From NCBI RefSeq assembly GCF_026248825.1, contig NZ_CP110973.1, positions 310,001-374,000 of the forward strand: a stretch of 64,000 nucleotides of DNA, written 5' to 3'. Position 1 is the stretch's first letter. Each line of letters begins with the position of its first letter. This DNA comes from Larkinella insperata. GTDB taxonomy: Bacteria > Bacteroidota > Bacteroidia > Cytophagales > Spirosomataceae. The notes beneath the pieces were generated by a model, which ran no database searches, was not told where the DNA came from, and saw nothing but the letters and a program-made list of their open reading frames with translations. Positions 9,180-17,804 of the stretch are shown piece by piece. A program made the position numbers and the translations under genes.

Positions 9180-9500
9180 ATGAAATTTTTTGTTCCCGCG
9201 ACGAAAAATCCGGAAGAAGCCGAAAAGGTGTACGGTATTCTGCGGAAATCCATGCAAAAACACCGGTACGAAACTACCGACCAGCGCATTTATTCCATCA
9301 CGTTCGACGACAACGGATTTAGCCTGACCGAAACCGTGGGCAAACCGTCGGAAACCTCGGGCGAAACCATCGTGGCCATCTTTCAAGCCGGCGATTTATA
9401 CCTGATCTGCACGAACAGCCGTGGCGTGCTGCGCGGTATGCCCATGATTGCAGGCGAATGGGCGGTGACCAACGTGGAGTTGTTTGAAAGTGCTGAATAA
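9180..9500 (+). CDS. Conserved-looking small hypothetical protein
   Basis: 106 codons, no signal peptide or membrane segment, acidic C-terminus (ELFESAE). Starts MKFFVPATKNPEEAEKVYG and contains predicted alternating strands (RIYSITFDDNGFSLTETVG, then TIVAIFQAGDLYLICT). Not recognised as a named family. It begins 6 bp after the acetyltransferase stop and is probably co-translated with it. It converges on the downstream lipoprotein gene with 25 bp between them. Confidence 0.65.
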   Translation: MKFFVPATKNPEEAEKVYGILRKSMQKHRYETTDQRIYSITFDDNGFSLTETVGKPSETSGETIVAIFQAGDLYLICTNSRGVLRGMPMIAGEWAVTNVELFESAE

Positions 9501-9525
9501 AGCCCCAACAGCCGCTTTTCCGTCC

Positions 9526-9984
9526 TTATTGTTTTCTGACGTACTCCACCGTATACCCCTCCGGCACTTTGGGAATGATGACAAAATTTCCCTGTCCATC
9601 CACGGGTGAACACTTTTTGCAGTACAATTCCGTCACGGTGTAAATGATCCGTTTGGTCGCGTCGTCGCGCCGGACATTCCGCTGGTAACTGCTGCTGCAT
9701 CCCCGGTTGACGGTCGAAAGGCCCAGCACGTCGCTCTCGTTAAAATTGACCGCACCCAGGTGCCCGTTGCAGCAACCCACAAAAAGCCGCTGGTAGTCTT
9801 CCGGGGTCGAAATCCGGATCCCCTCCCTACCCAGATCGCCAGCGACCGGATCATTGGCAACGCGGTTGGACAGTACGCTAATGATGATGCCCGTGGCCTC
9901 GTCGTCGGTTTTCTCGCAGGTCGGTTCGTCCTGACAGGAAAGGGAAAGGAAGGGCAAAAGAAGTAGAAGTAGCAAATTTTTCAT
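9526..9984 (-). CDS. Hypothetical lipoprotein
   Basis: 152 codons. N-terminal lipoprotein signal MKNLLLLLLLPFLSLSCQDE with lipobox LSLSC (Cys17). The mature part contains several further cysteines (TCEKTDDE, VGCCNGH, NRGCSSSYQ, YCKKCSP), which suggests disulfides or metal binding in the periplasm. Function not recognised. It is transcribed alone, with hemN downstream on the same strand across a 71 bp gap. Confidence 0.7.
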   Translation of the reverse strand: MKNLLLLLLLPFLSLSCQDEPTCEKTDDEATGIIISVLSNRVANDPVAGDLGREGIRISTPEDYQRLFVGCCNGHLGAVNFNESDVLGLSTVNRGCSSSYQRNVRRDDATKRIIYTVTELYCKKCSPVDGQGNFVIIPKVPEGYTVEYVRKQ

Positions 9985-10055
9985 CCCGCAAGCGTTGAGT
10001 ATACCTCTAAGACTACATTACGGGATGAAAAGTTGCAGAGGGCCCGAAAAACCAC

Positions 10056-11417
10056 TCAAACCGTCTGGGAAAACAGCCGCGTCTGGGGCTGAGCGCGGTT
10101 CAGCCGGGCATCAAACGCCATGCAGATGTTGCGCAGAAAGAGCCGTCCTTCGGGATAAACCCGCAACCCGCTGGCGTCGTATTTAAGCAGGCCATCGAGC
10201 TGGAACGTTTCCAGCCGGGCGCTCAGTTCGGCCCACTCGCTCTCCGACCAGCGCTCGACCGGCCAGCGGGTTTTACCCTGGCACATGATGTTCAGAATCT
10301 GCCGACGCAGAAACTGATCCCGATCATCGAGCACGTGGCCGCGCAGCAGCGGCAATTCCCCCGCCTGCACCCGGTTCAGGTAGGCATCCAGTTCTTTTTC
10401 GTTCTGGGCAAACGCCGACCACACATCACCAATGGACGAGGCCCCGAGACCAATCAGCACGCGCGTCTGGGTGGTGGTGTAACCCATAAAGTTCCGGTGC
10501 AGTGTACCGTTCTGCAGCGCTTTATAAAGGGTATCGTGCGGCAGCGCAAAATGGTCCATGCCAATTTCGACGTACCCCGCCCCTTCCAGCAAATTCCGTC
10601 CGGTTTCGTAAAGCAGTCGTTTCTGGTCGCCCGTCGGCAAATCCGCATCCTGAAAACCGCGCTGGCCGTTGCCTTTAATCCAGGGAACGTGGGCGTAGGA
10701 ATAGAATGCAATTCGGTCGGGCCACAGCGTCAGGGTTTTATGGAAGGTGTCGGTAATCGACTCCGGCGTCTGAAACGGCAGGCCGAAGACGATATCGTGG
10801 CTGATAGAAGTGTAGCCAATTTCCTGCGCCCAGTAGGTTACCTGCTGCACATTTTCAAACGGTTGAAGCCGGTGAATGGCCCGCTGGACCGTCGGGTCGT
10901 AATCCTGCACGCCGAAACTCACCCGCCGAAAACCGTAGTCATACAGCACCTGCAGGTGCTCGCGGGTGGTGTTGTTCGGGTGGCCTTCCCAGCCGTAATC
11001 GGGCGATTCGGTGGGCGTGGCCCGCTCGAAAATACCGGCCAGCAGCCCCCGAAGCTGTTCGGGGGCAAAGAAGCTCGGTGTTCCGCCCCCCAGGTGCAGT
11101 TCAGCGATGCGGGGCCGCTCCGGCAGCACGTCACAATACAGCTTCCATTCGGCCAGCACCGCGTCAATGTACGGTATTTCGACGCCGTGATTGCGGGTAA
11201 TGCGCTTGTTGCAGCCGCAAAACGTACACAAACTTTCGCAGTACGGCAGGTGGATGTAGAGACTCAAACCGGTGGTGCTGTTGGTGACGGAAACGGCCCG
11301 TTGTAAATGACTCACCCAGGCGGCTTCGTTGAAAGTCGCTTCGTCCCAGAACGGCACCGTCGGGTAACTGGTGTAGCGTGGCCCCGGAACGTTGTATTTT
11401 TGAATCAAAGACTGCAT
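10056..11417 (-). CDS. hemN: Oxygen-independent coproporphyrinogen III oxidase (HemN)
   Basis: 453 codons from the ATG at 11415-11417, chosen because MQSLIQKYNVPGPRYTSYPT is the canonical HemN N-terminus; an upstream in-frame ATG would add unrelated residues. The radical-SAM cluster motif is YCESLCTFCGCN with Cys60, Cys64 and Cys67, followed by the glycine motif HLGGGTPSF and the HemN C-terminal domain. It converts coproporphyrinogen III to protoporphyrinogen IX without oxygen, in the cytoplasm. It is divergent from the cbb3 assembly ATPase gene, which fits heme supply for a microaerobic oxidase. No clear FNR box (TTGAT-N4-ATCAA) was seen in the intergenic region. Confidence 0.95.
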   Translation of the reverse strand: MQSLIQKYNVPGPRYTSYPTVPFWDEATFNEAAWVSHLQRAVSVTNSTTGLSLYIHLPYCESLCTFCGCNKRITRNHGVEIPYIDAVLAEWKLYCDVLPERPRIAELHLGGGTPSFFAPEQLRGLLAGIFERATPTESPDYGWEGHPNNTTREHLQVLYDYGFRRVSFGVQDYDPTVQRAIHRLQPFENVQQVTYWAQEIGYTSISHDIVFGLPFQTPESITDTFHKTLTLWPDRIAFYSYAHVPWIKGNGQRGFQDADLPTGDQKRLLYETGRNLLEGAGYVEIGMDHFALPHDTLYKALQNGTLHRNFMGYTTTQTRVLIGLGASSIGDVWSAFAQNEKELDAYLNRVQAGELPLLRGHVLDDRDQFLRRQILNIMCQGKTRWPVERWSESEWAELSARLETFQLDGLLKYDASGLRVYPEGRLFLRNICMAFDARLNRAQPQTRLFSQTV

Positions 11418-11598
11418 GTGATTTGAGAAGATGTTGGGTGGTAAAATCCGTAGCCGGCTGCCCGACTCCGGACGTTCCACCCTTGGCCCTCACAAAATTG
11501 GCTAACGGACGCTTTCTATACGCTGATTTCTCTCATGTAGTCCGCTGATGGTCGTCAGCATTTCTGAACGCGCCCGTGTCCAATTTGCCCCAAATTTT

Positions 11599-14031
11599 AT
11601 GGGTATGCGTACGGCGACAATTTCATCCACAAGCTGCTACCACTGCGGCAACGACTGCACCGGGCACGAAATCCGGTACGACGAAAAACCGTTTTGCTGC
11701 GAAGGGTGCCAGACGGTCTACAGCATCCTGCAACACAACCAGCTTTGCCAGTATTATTCGCTCGAAGAAGGCGGTCGGCCGGGTGTTAATCTGCAATCAA
11801 ACAAGGCGCCTAAAAACCGGCTGGAATTCCTGGATTTACCGGATGTTATTGCTCAACTGCTGGAATTTTCCAGCGCCACGGCGGCCCGGGTGACGTTTTA
11901 CGTGCCGACGATTCACTGCAGCTCGTGTTTGTGGCTGCTCGAACATTTGTACCGCATCCATCCCGGTATTCAGCAGTCGCGGGTCGATTTTCTTAAAAAA
12001 CAGGTTCACATCAGCTACCAACCCGACCAGCTCACGCTCCGGCAGGTGGTTGAACTGCTGGCTTCCATCGGTTATGAGCCGCTGATTAGCCTCAACGACG
12101 TGGTCAAGGAAGGGCAAAAACCGTCGTACCGGCCGCTGCTGTACCGGCTGGCGCTGGCGGGTTTTTGTTCGGGCAACATCATGCTGCTGAGTTTTCCCGA
12201 GTACCTCGGTCTCGACGACCCGGCCTACAAGAATCATTTCGGCATTCTGAATATGCTGCTCGCCATTCCGGTGGTGTTCTACTCGGCTTCGGACTATTTC
12301 GTATCGGTCTGGGCGAGTCTGAAGAAGGGAATGATTAACATCGATCTGCCCATTCTGCTGGGTATTCTGGTGGCTTTTTTCCGGGGCTCTTACGAAGTGC
12401 TGTTTCTCAACGGCGCGGGCTATTTCGACTCCCTGACCGGCCTGACGTTCTTCCTGTTGTGCGGCAAATGGTTTCAGCAACGCACCCACGAATTTCTGTC
12501 GTTCGAACGGGATTACAAATCGTATTTCCCGCTGGCCGTAACCGTGCTCAAGCCGGAGGGCGAAACCGCCGTTCCCGTAGCCCAGGTCCGGAAAGGAGAC
12601 CGCATCCGGGTTCGCAACCACGAGCTGATTCCCGCCGATGGCTTGCTGTATAAAGGGCACGCCCTGATTGATTACAGTTTCGTTACGGGCGAATCGGAGC
12701 CGGAAGCGCAGAAACCGGGTTCACTGCTCTACGCGGGCGGCAAGCAAATCGGTGAAGCCATCGAACTGGAAGTGGTGCGTGATGTGTCGCAAAGCTACCT
12801 GACCCAACTCTGGAACAACGACGCTTTCCGCAAGCCGGATACTTCACGCATGCGGACATTCGCCGATGCGGTCGGCAACTACTTTACGCTGACGGTTATC
12901 GCACTGGCAACGCTGGTTGCGGTATACTGGTATCTCCATCAGGACCCGGCGCGGGCCATCAACGCGTTTACGGCGGTCTTGATCATTGCCTGCCCCTGCG
13001 CCCTTTCGCTCTCCTACCCCTTTGCGCTGGGCAACGGCCTCCGGAAACTGAGCCAGCGCAAATTGTACCTCAAAAACGCGGAGGTGATTGAGCAAATGGC
13101 GAAGTGCGACACCCTTGTTTTCGACAAAACCGGCACGCTGACGGCAATCCAGAGCGAAGTAGACCGTACGGGAGTCGTGGAAGATTTTGCACCCGTCCTA
13201 ACCGGCTTCGAACGGTCGCTGGTGGCGTCGCTGGTGCGGCAATCGGCCCACCCCCTCAGCCGGAAGCTGGCGGCTTATCTGACAGCGGCACCACCGTTGA
13301 CGGTCAGCAATTTTACGGAAACACCGGGCCACGGCTTACGCGGCCTTGTCGATGGCTGGGACGTTAAAATTGGCTCCCGCGCTTTTGTCAATCCGCAAGC
13401 CGGTTCCGAGCCGACTGAAACGGACGCTGATGGGGCGCGTGTCCACGTTTCGGTGGAGCAGAATTACCGGGGCTGTTTCCGCTTCCCGAACCAATACCGC
13501 ACCGGCCTGGACGCCATGCTGACGGACCTTAACGCCACCCACCACCTGTATCTGCTGTCGGGGGATAACGATGCAGCCCGCCAGGAGCTAACCCGCTGGT
13601 TTACGCCCGAAAACATGACGTTTAACTGCCAGCCGCAGCAAAAACTCGACAGGGTGCAGCAGTTGCAGCGCCAGGGCCACCGCGTCCTGATGATTGGCGA
13701 CGGCTTGAACGATGCCGGGGCGCTGAAACAGGCCGATGTGGGCATTGCCGTGACCGACGACACCATCCAGTTTACCCCGGCCAGCGACGCCATTCTGGAA
13801 GCAACGTCCCTGCGGTTATTACCGAATTTGCTACGCTATACCCGGTTTGGGATGCGTGTGATCCGGTTTAGCTTTGTGGTATCGCTGTTGTACAATTTCA
13901 TCGGCTTGACCTACGCCCTGACGGGTGATTTGTCACCGATTGTAGCCGCCATCCTGATGCCAGTCAGTTCGGCCACGATGCTGCTGATTGCAACCATCGG
14001 AATGCGGTGGAAGAAAATTGAAAACGCATGA
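11599..14031 (+). CDS. ccoI: Copper-translocating P-type ATPase for cbb3 oxidase assembly (CcoI/FixI type)
   Basis: 810 codons from ATG 11599; in-frame ATGs at 11548 and 11605 are alternatives, and the chosen start leaves 12 residues before the zinc-ribbon-like CYHCGNDC motif. A second cysteine pair CCEGC and a heavy-metal domain IHCSSCLWLLEHL precede the membrane region. P-type ATPase motifs follow: FVTGESEPE, CPC (near residue 464), phosphorylated DKTGTLT (near 509), SAHPLS and GDGLND (near 699). It exports copper to the outer leaflet for CuB insertion. It overlaps the next gene by 4 bp (ATGA). Confidence 0.93.
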   Translation: MGMRTATISSTSCYHCGNDCTGHEIRYDEKPFCCEGCQTVYSILQHNQLCQYYSLEEGGRPGVNLQSNKAPKNRLEFLDLPDVIAQLLEFSSATAARVTFYVPTIHCSSCLWLLEHLYRIHPGIQQSRVDFLKKQVHISYQPDQLTLRQVVELLASIGYEPLISLNDVVKEGQKPSYRPLLYRLALAGFCSGNIMLLSFPEYLGLDDPAYKNHFGILNMLLAIPVVFYSASDYFVSVWASLKKGMINIDLPILLGILVAFFRGSYEVLFLNGAGYFDSLTGLTFFLLCGKWFQQRTHEFLSFERDYKSYFPLAVTVLKPEGETAVPVAQVRKGDRIRVRNHELIPADGLLYKGHALIDYSFVTGESEPEAQKPGSLLYAGGKQIGEAIELEVVRDVSQSYLTQLWNNDAFRKPDTSRMRTFADAVGNYFTLTVIALATLVAVYWYLHQDPARAINAFTAVLIIACPCALSLSYPFALGNGLRKLSQRKLYLKNAEVIEQMAKCDTLVFDKTGTLTAIQSEVDRTGVVEDFAPVLTGFERSLVASLVRQSAHPLSRKLAAYLTAAPPLTVSNFTETPGHGLRGLVDGWDVKIGSRAFVNPQAGSEPTETDADGARVHVSVEQNYRGCFRFPNQYRTGLDAMLTDLNATHHLYLLSGDNDAARQELTRWFTPENMTFNCQPQQKLDRVQQLQRQGHRVLMIGDGLNDAGALKQADVGIAVTDDTIQFTPASDAILEATSLRLLPNLLRYTRFGMRVIRFSFVVSLLYNFIGLTYALTGDLSPIVAAILMPVSSATMLLIATIGMRWKKIENA

Positions 14032-14528
14032 AAGCAAAAGCAATTGAAAGTCAGTTTCAAAATTGCTTTTTGCTGCTGATCCCGGTCATTATCTGGAATG
14101 TCCTTTTGGCGAATCAACTACCGACCGCCTTTCGGGCCGAGTGCTTCTGGAAGGACATTCCGGCCTGGCTGACCTACGGCGAAAATGGCTCGCGCATCCT
14201 GGTTTTCGCGTTAGCGGGTTTGATGCCGCTGAGCTTCTCGCGCCGGTCACAGGAAAGCGGCTATTATTTGTACCTGGCGGGGCTGGTCCTTTATTTTTTC
14301 TCCTGGCTGGCCCTCATTTACTTCCCTCATAGTCTCTGGAGTACAAGTCTGCCGGGGTTTATGGCCCCGGCTTATACGCCTTTATTCTGGCTCATCGGCA
14401 TCGGGCTCATCGGCGACTCATTTTATTTCAGCCTGCCGTTTAACCGCTGGATTTTCATGCTAACGGCGTTCTTTTTTGTGATCTTCCACAGCTTCCATAC
14501 CTATTCGGTTTACTGCCGTCTGCATTAA
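14028..14528 (+). CDS. Hypothetical polytopic membrane protein coupled to ccoI
   Basis: 166 codons, starting in the ATGA overlap with the ccoI stop, which indicates translational coupling. About four to five hydrophobic segments: FLLLIPVIIWNVLLA (14-28), ILVFALAGLMPLSF (57-70), YYLYLAGLVLYFFSWLALIY (79-98), LFWLIGIGLIGDSFYF (119-134) and FMLTAFFFVIFH (143-154). No family recognised. Its position suggests a role in copper handling or cbb3 maturation, but that is inference from coupling alone. It converges on the receptor gene with a 4 bp overlap. Confidence 0.7.
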   Translation: MKAKAIESQFQNCFLLLIPVIIWNVLLANQLPTAFRAECFWKDIPAWLTYGENGSRILVFALAGLMPLSFSRRSQESGYYLYLAGLVLYFFSWLALIYFPHSLWSTSLPGFMAPAYTPLFWLIGIGLIGDSFYFSLPFNRWIFMLTAFFFVIFHSFHTYSVYCRLH

Positions 14529-16987
14529 TTCATCCGGCGTTGTTCTTCGTCCGAAACCGTCCGGCGGTTGCCCGCGCCTTTCAGCTTCTGGTTGCCAAAA
14601 TTATAGGTAAACGTCAGCCGGGCCACGCGGGTTTCGGTGTAGGTGGCAAAGCGAAAATCCATGTTCTGGAACTGAACCGTGCCGTAAAACCGCTGGGTCT
14701 GCAACAAGTCGTTCCAGTTGAAACGGAGCACGGCTTTTTTCTGCCAGAGTGTCTTCTGAACCCCGATGCTCACCTGCCCGAACGACTTCATGCGGTTCTG
14801 GCTGTAGACGTAGGGCGAGCTGTACGAAGCGGTCAGTTCGGCCGTCAGGCCGTGCCCCATCGTAAACGTGTGGTTGCTGTTGAGGTTGGCCGATACCTGG
14901 CGGTAGTTGAGGGGCGTCCCTCCCACGTCGGCCCGGTAGGCATCGCGGAAAAGGCTCGCCGAATTGCGCGACGACCACCCGCGGGAAAACCGCAGTGGGG
15001 CGCTCAGGTTCAGGCTGATGTTGGTCTGCCGGGCCAGGTTGGTAAACGTAATCCGGGTCACCCCGGTCTGGTCGTTTTGCTCGTTGATGTCGGCCACCAC
15101 GTTGCGGGTCCGGTTGTAGCTCAGGCTTATGGTCGTTTCCTCCCGGTAGCTGTACCCAATCTGAAAAGCGTCGGTGAACTGCGGTTTCAGGTACGGGTTC
15201 CCCTGCTGGTACGTATACGGGTCAAACACCCGGATAAACGGGTTGAGGTACTGGTAATTTGGCCGGTCGATCCGGCGGCTGAACGAATATTGAAACGCGT
15301 GGTTTTCCCCCACGTTCCGGGTCAGGGCAACGCTGGGAAACAGGTTGAGGTAGGAGCGCGAAACCGTGCGGCTGGCCGTCAACGAATGCGCATCGGTCTG
15401 GGTTTGTTCCAGCCGCAGACCCACCTGCAGCGTCCAGCCCGTCCAGATCCGGCGGCCCGATACATAACCCGCGTGAATGCTTTCCCGGTATTCAAACTGA
15501 TTGGTCCGGCCCGTATCCAGTTGCCACGGAACGGTTTGCCCGGCTTCGGCCAGTTTGGTTTCAACCCGCAAGTCGTTGTTGAGCGTCACGTAACTGCTTT
15601 TCCAACCCGCTTCCAGCGTTGTCCGGGCATCGAACGGATGCACGTAATCAGCTTTGGCCGCCCGGATCAACGCGTCCGATACCAGGTTCAGCCGCTGAAA
15701 CGACCGCGGGCCGGTTTCTGTTTGCCGGGCGTTGAGGTAACGGGTTTCAAACAGTTCGTCGGGATGAAATCGCGCGTCAGAATAATCGACATCGACGGTT
15801 AACGCACGGCCTTTGCCGCCCCGGCGGGTGGAGTCAAACTGGTGCCGGAAGTTGACGTTGGCGGCCAGTCGGCTGATGTCCCGCCGGTTGTCGTTCTGCG
15901 TCCGCTGCGATGAAGTCAGCCCATTTTCGGGATAAATGGTACTCGTAGTTCCACCCTGCGAGGTTCCGTTGACCTTCGTGCCGTTCAGCAGCAACCCCAC
16001 GGTAGTCCGTTTGCTGAAGGCGTAATCGGCCCCCAGCCGGTAGGTGTGGCTTGTGTTCTGGATGGGCCGGTAATTTTCCTGCCGGATGAGGGTAGGTGGC
16101 GTGGTGGTTGGCAACCGGCGGTCGATTTTGGCCATCGACCAGTAATTCCGCTGATCAACGGCGTAATTGCCGAAGAAACTCCACTTGCCCGGCCGGGCGT
16201 TCAGCGTCAGGGCCGCGTTGTATTTGGCAAAACGACCGTAACCCGCGCCAACCGTCAGGTTCCCGTTCAGCGGCTGACCGGATTTGTTGCGCTTCAGCCG
16301 GATGTTGATAATACCCGCCGTACCGGCTGCGTCGTAGCGCGCCGACGGATTTGTGATCAATTCAATGGTTTCGACGGTATTGCTGGGCGTGTTCCGCAGG
16401 AGTTCCAGCACCTCGGCCGTTGACAGGTAGGTAGGTTTGCCGTCGAGCATCACCAGCACATTCTCGCGTCCTTTCAGGCTGATCTGCTCTGATTGCAGAT
16501 TGACCACCACACCGGGTGCTTTTTCGAGGATTTCCAGCGCCGTGCCGCCACTGGCCACGATGCTGTTTTCCACGTTCAGGACCGTTTTATCGAGGTGCTG
16601 CTCAATAAACGGCTTTTGGGCTTTCACCGTCACCTTGTCCAGTTGCCGGGCTTCCTCCTGAACCACCAGGGGCAAAACCTGATGATTGCGATGCTCAGTA
16701 CCAATGGTAAACGGTTCGGAATAGACTTTCTGACGGCCCATCATCGAAGCCGCCACCCGGTACGCACCCGACGGAACCGACTCGACGGTGTACTGGCCCT
16801 GATCGTCGCTAACGGCACCTTTTACCAGCGTAGAGTCGCCCGCTTTCACCAGCAGCAACGTCACAAATTCCAGGGGCTTCCCAGCAGGGTCCTTTACCAT
16901 CCCGGAAACCGTCCCGACGGGCGGACTCGCGGCCATCCAATGGCAGGCAAAAAGCAGAAAAGAGAGCGGAAGTAGCCAGTTTTTCAT
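14525..16987 (-). CDS. Outer-membrane beta-barrel (TonB-dependent receptor-like) protein with carboxypeptidase-regulatory-like domain
   Basis: 820 codons. Signal peptide (NWLLPLSFLLFACHWMAAS), then a carboxypeptidase-D-regulatory-like domain (about 26-110, GKPLEFVTLLLVKAGDSTL). A plug domain (about 125-235) carries GGTALEILEKAPGVVV and ENVLVMLDGKPTYLS. The large C-terminal barrel ends in a strand-like ARLTFTYNFGNQ. This is the Bacteroidota outer-membrane beta-barrel family (PF14905-like), related to TonB receptors but without a SusD partner. Substrate unknown. A close paralogue lies at 56526-58979. It interrupts the ccoI-ccoS portion of the oxidase cluster on the opposite strand. Confidence 0.9.
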   Translation of the reverse strand: MKNWLLPLSFLLFACHWMAASPPVGTVSGMVKDPAGKPLEFVTLLLVKAGDSTLVKGAVSDDQGQYTVESVPSGAYRVAASMMGRQKVYSEPFTIGTEHRNHQVLPLVVQEEARQLDKVTVKAQKPFIEQHLDKTVLNVENSIVASGGTALEILEKAPGVVVNLQSEQISLKGRENVLVMLDGKPTYLSTAEVLELLRNTPSNTVETIELITNPSARYDAAGTAGIINIRLKRNKSGQPLNGNLTVGAGYGRFAKYNAALTLNARPGKWSFFGNYAVDQRNYWSMAKIDRRLPTTTPPTLIRQENYRPIQNTSHTYRLGADYAFSKRTTVGLLLNGTKVNGTSQGGTTSTIYPENGLTSSQRTQNDNRRDISRLAANVNFRHQFDSTRRGGKGRALTVDVDYSDARFHPDELFETRYLNARQTETGPRSFQRLNLVSDALIRAAKADYVHPFDARTTLEAGWKSSYVTLNNDLRVETKLAEAGQTVPWQLDTGRTNQFEYRESIHAGYVSGRRIWTGWTLQVGLRLEQTQTDAHSLTASRTVSRSYLNLFPSVALTRNVGENHAFQYSFSRRIDRPNYQYLNPFIRVFDPYTYQQGNPYLKPQFTDAFQIGYSYREETTISLSYNRTRNVVADINEQNDQTGVTRITFTNLARQTNISLNLSAPLRFSRGWSSRNSASLFRDAYRADVGGTPLNYRQVSANLNSNHTFTMGHGLTAELTASYSSPYVYSQNRMKSFGQVSIGVQKTLWQKKAVLRFNWNDLLQTQRFYGTVQFQNMDFRFATYTETRVARLTFTYNFGNQKLKGAGNRRTVSDEEQRRMN

Positions 16988-17179
16988 CAGGTTGATCGGG
17001 TGAATACCTGCCGAAAATACCCACTGACCCTGCGTTCTGGCACCGTTTTTTGTCTTAACTGCTGAATTTGCGGTTTAAACTGACGGTTGTGTTCTCCGAA
17101 ATGATTTACAGCGTTTTGGTAAAATATCGATAAGCCGTTTACCCGGAATCTGTTTACTAGCGAACAAATCGTCATAAAA

Positions 17180-17202
17180 TTGTTATACCTTTGTTATAAC
17201 AA
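17180..17202 (+). promoter_or_regulatory. mazEF promoter -7 box inside an inverted repeat (probable autoregulatory operator)
   Basis: The -7 box TACCTTTG occupies 17186-17193. It lies inside an inverted repeat with 8 bp perfect arms TTGTTATA (17180-17187) and TATAACAA (17195-17202), spaced by 7 nt. MazE-type antitoxins bind palindromes over their own promoter, so this is the expected layout. Predicted transcription starts about 20 nt before the mazE ATG. Binding itself is inferred. Confidence 0.55.
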
Positions 17203-17217
17203 GACAACATAAACAGT

Positions 17218-17475
17218 ATGGTGCAGACGATTCGTAAATTTGGTAATTCGCAGGGTATTCTTCTTCCCCGCACCGTTCTGCAACAGGCTGGTATCGAGGG
17301 AGCCGTCGATATTGAAATAGCCGAAGGCGCGTTAATTCTACGGGCGGTTAAAAGGCACCCCCGAGATGGCTGGGAAGCCGCCTTCGACGAAGCAATCCAG
17401 TCCGGTGACCAACCCGATGGCGACTTGTTTGAGGGTACTTCCAACCAGTTCGACCAAACGGAATGGACATGGTAA
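17218..17475 (+). CDS. mazE: MazE-type (AbrB/SpoVT-like) antitoxin
   Basis: 85 codons. N-terminal swapped-hairpin DNA-binding domain MVQTIRKFGNSQGILLPRTV (1-20) and VDIEIAEGALILRAVK (30-45), followed by an acidic, flexible C-terminal tail (FDEAIQSGDQPDGDLFEG and on) of the kind that wraps around MazF. It overlaps the toxin gene by 13 bp, indicating coupled translation with the antitoxin first. The operator/promoter sits 16-38 bp upstream. The family prevents toxin RNase activity and represses the operon. Confidence 0.87.
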   Translation: MVQTIRKFGNSQGILLPRTVLQQAGIEGAVDIEIAEGALILRAVKRHPRDGWEAAFDEAIQSGDQPDGDLFEGTSNQFDQTEWTW

Positions 17476-17792
17476 TTGGTCGATTTGAGGTCTGGCTGGT
17501 TTCACTTGACCCAACCCAGGGCAGCGAAATTGCCAAAACGCGGCCCTGTCTGGTCGTCTCGCCCAACACAATCAATCAACGGCTCAATACGGTTATGGTG
17601 TCCCCAATGACCAGCACGCAGAAACGGTATCCTACCCGGGTCAATTGCCATTTCGCCGGGCAGGATGGACAGGTGGCGCTGGACCAGACCCGTTCGGTAG
17701 ATAAATCAAGGCTCGTCAAACGGATTGGGAATCTGGATGATGCAACCTGTCACCAAGTGTGTCAAGTGTTGGTGGCCATCTTCACCTATTGA
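17463..17792 (+). CDS. mazF: MazF/PemK-type endoribonuclease toxin
   Basis: 109 codons (a second ATG two codons in, at 17469, is equally possible). Family features are FEVWLVSLDPTQGSEIAKTR with the catalytic-type Arg in KTRPCLVVSP, then VMVSPMTSTQKRYPTRV containing the conserved Ser/Thr, and the C-terminal LDQTRSVDKSRLVKRIG. MazF toxins cut single-stranded RNA at short sequence motifs; specificity cannot be read from sequence. The frame is intact with all core elements, so it is presumably active. It lies between the receptor and desaturase genes that split the oxidase cluster. Confidence 0.91.
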   Translation: MDMVIGRFEVWLVSLDPTQGSEIAKTRPCLVVSPNTINQRLNTVMVSPMTSTQKRYPTRVNCHFAGQDGQVALDQTRSVDKSRLVKRIGNLDDATCHQVCQVLVAIFTY

Positions 17793-17804
17793 AATTTACG
17801 CTTC

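Noticed and set aside
11418..11598. FNR/Anr box between hemN and ccoI
   Set aside because: No TTGAT-N4-ATCAA-like palindrome could be found by eye, although the gene pair would suit oxygen control.
14540..15802. 420-codon plus-strand frame opposite the receptor gene
   Set aside because: Antisense shadow of a well-supported outer-membrane beta-barrel gene; Arg/Val/Gly-rich with no signal or motif.
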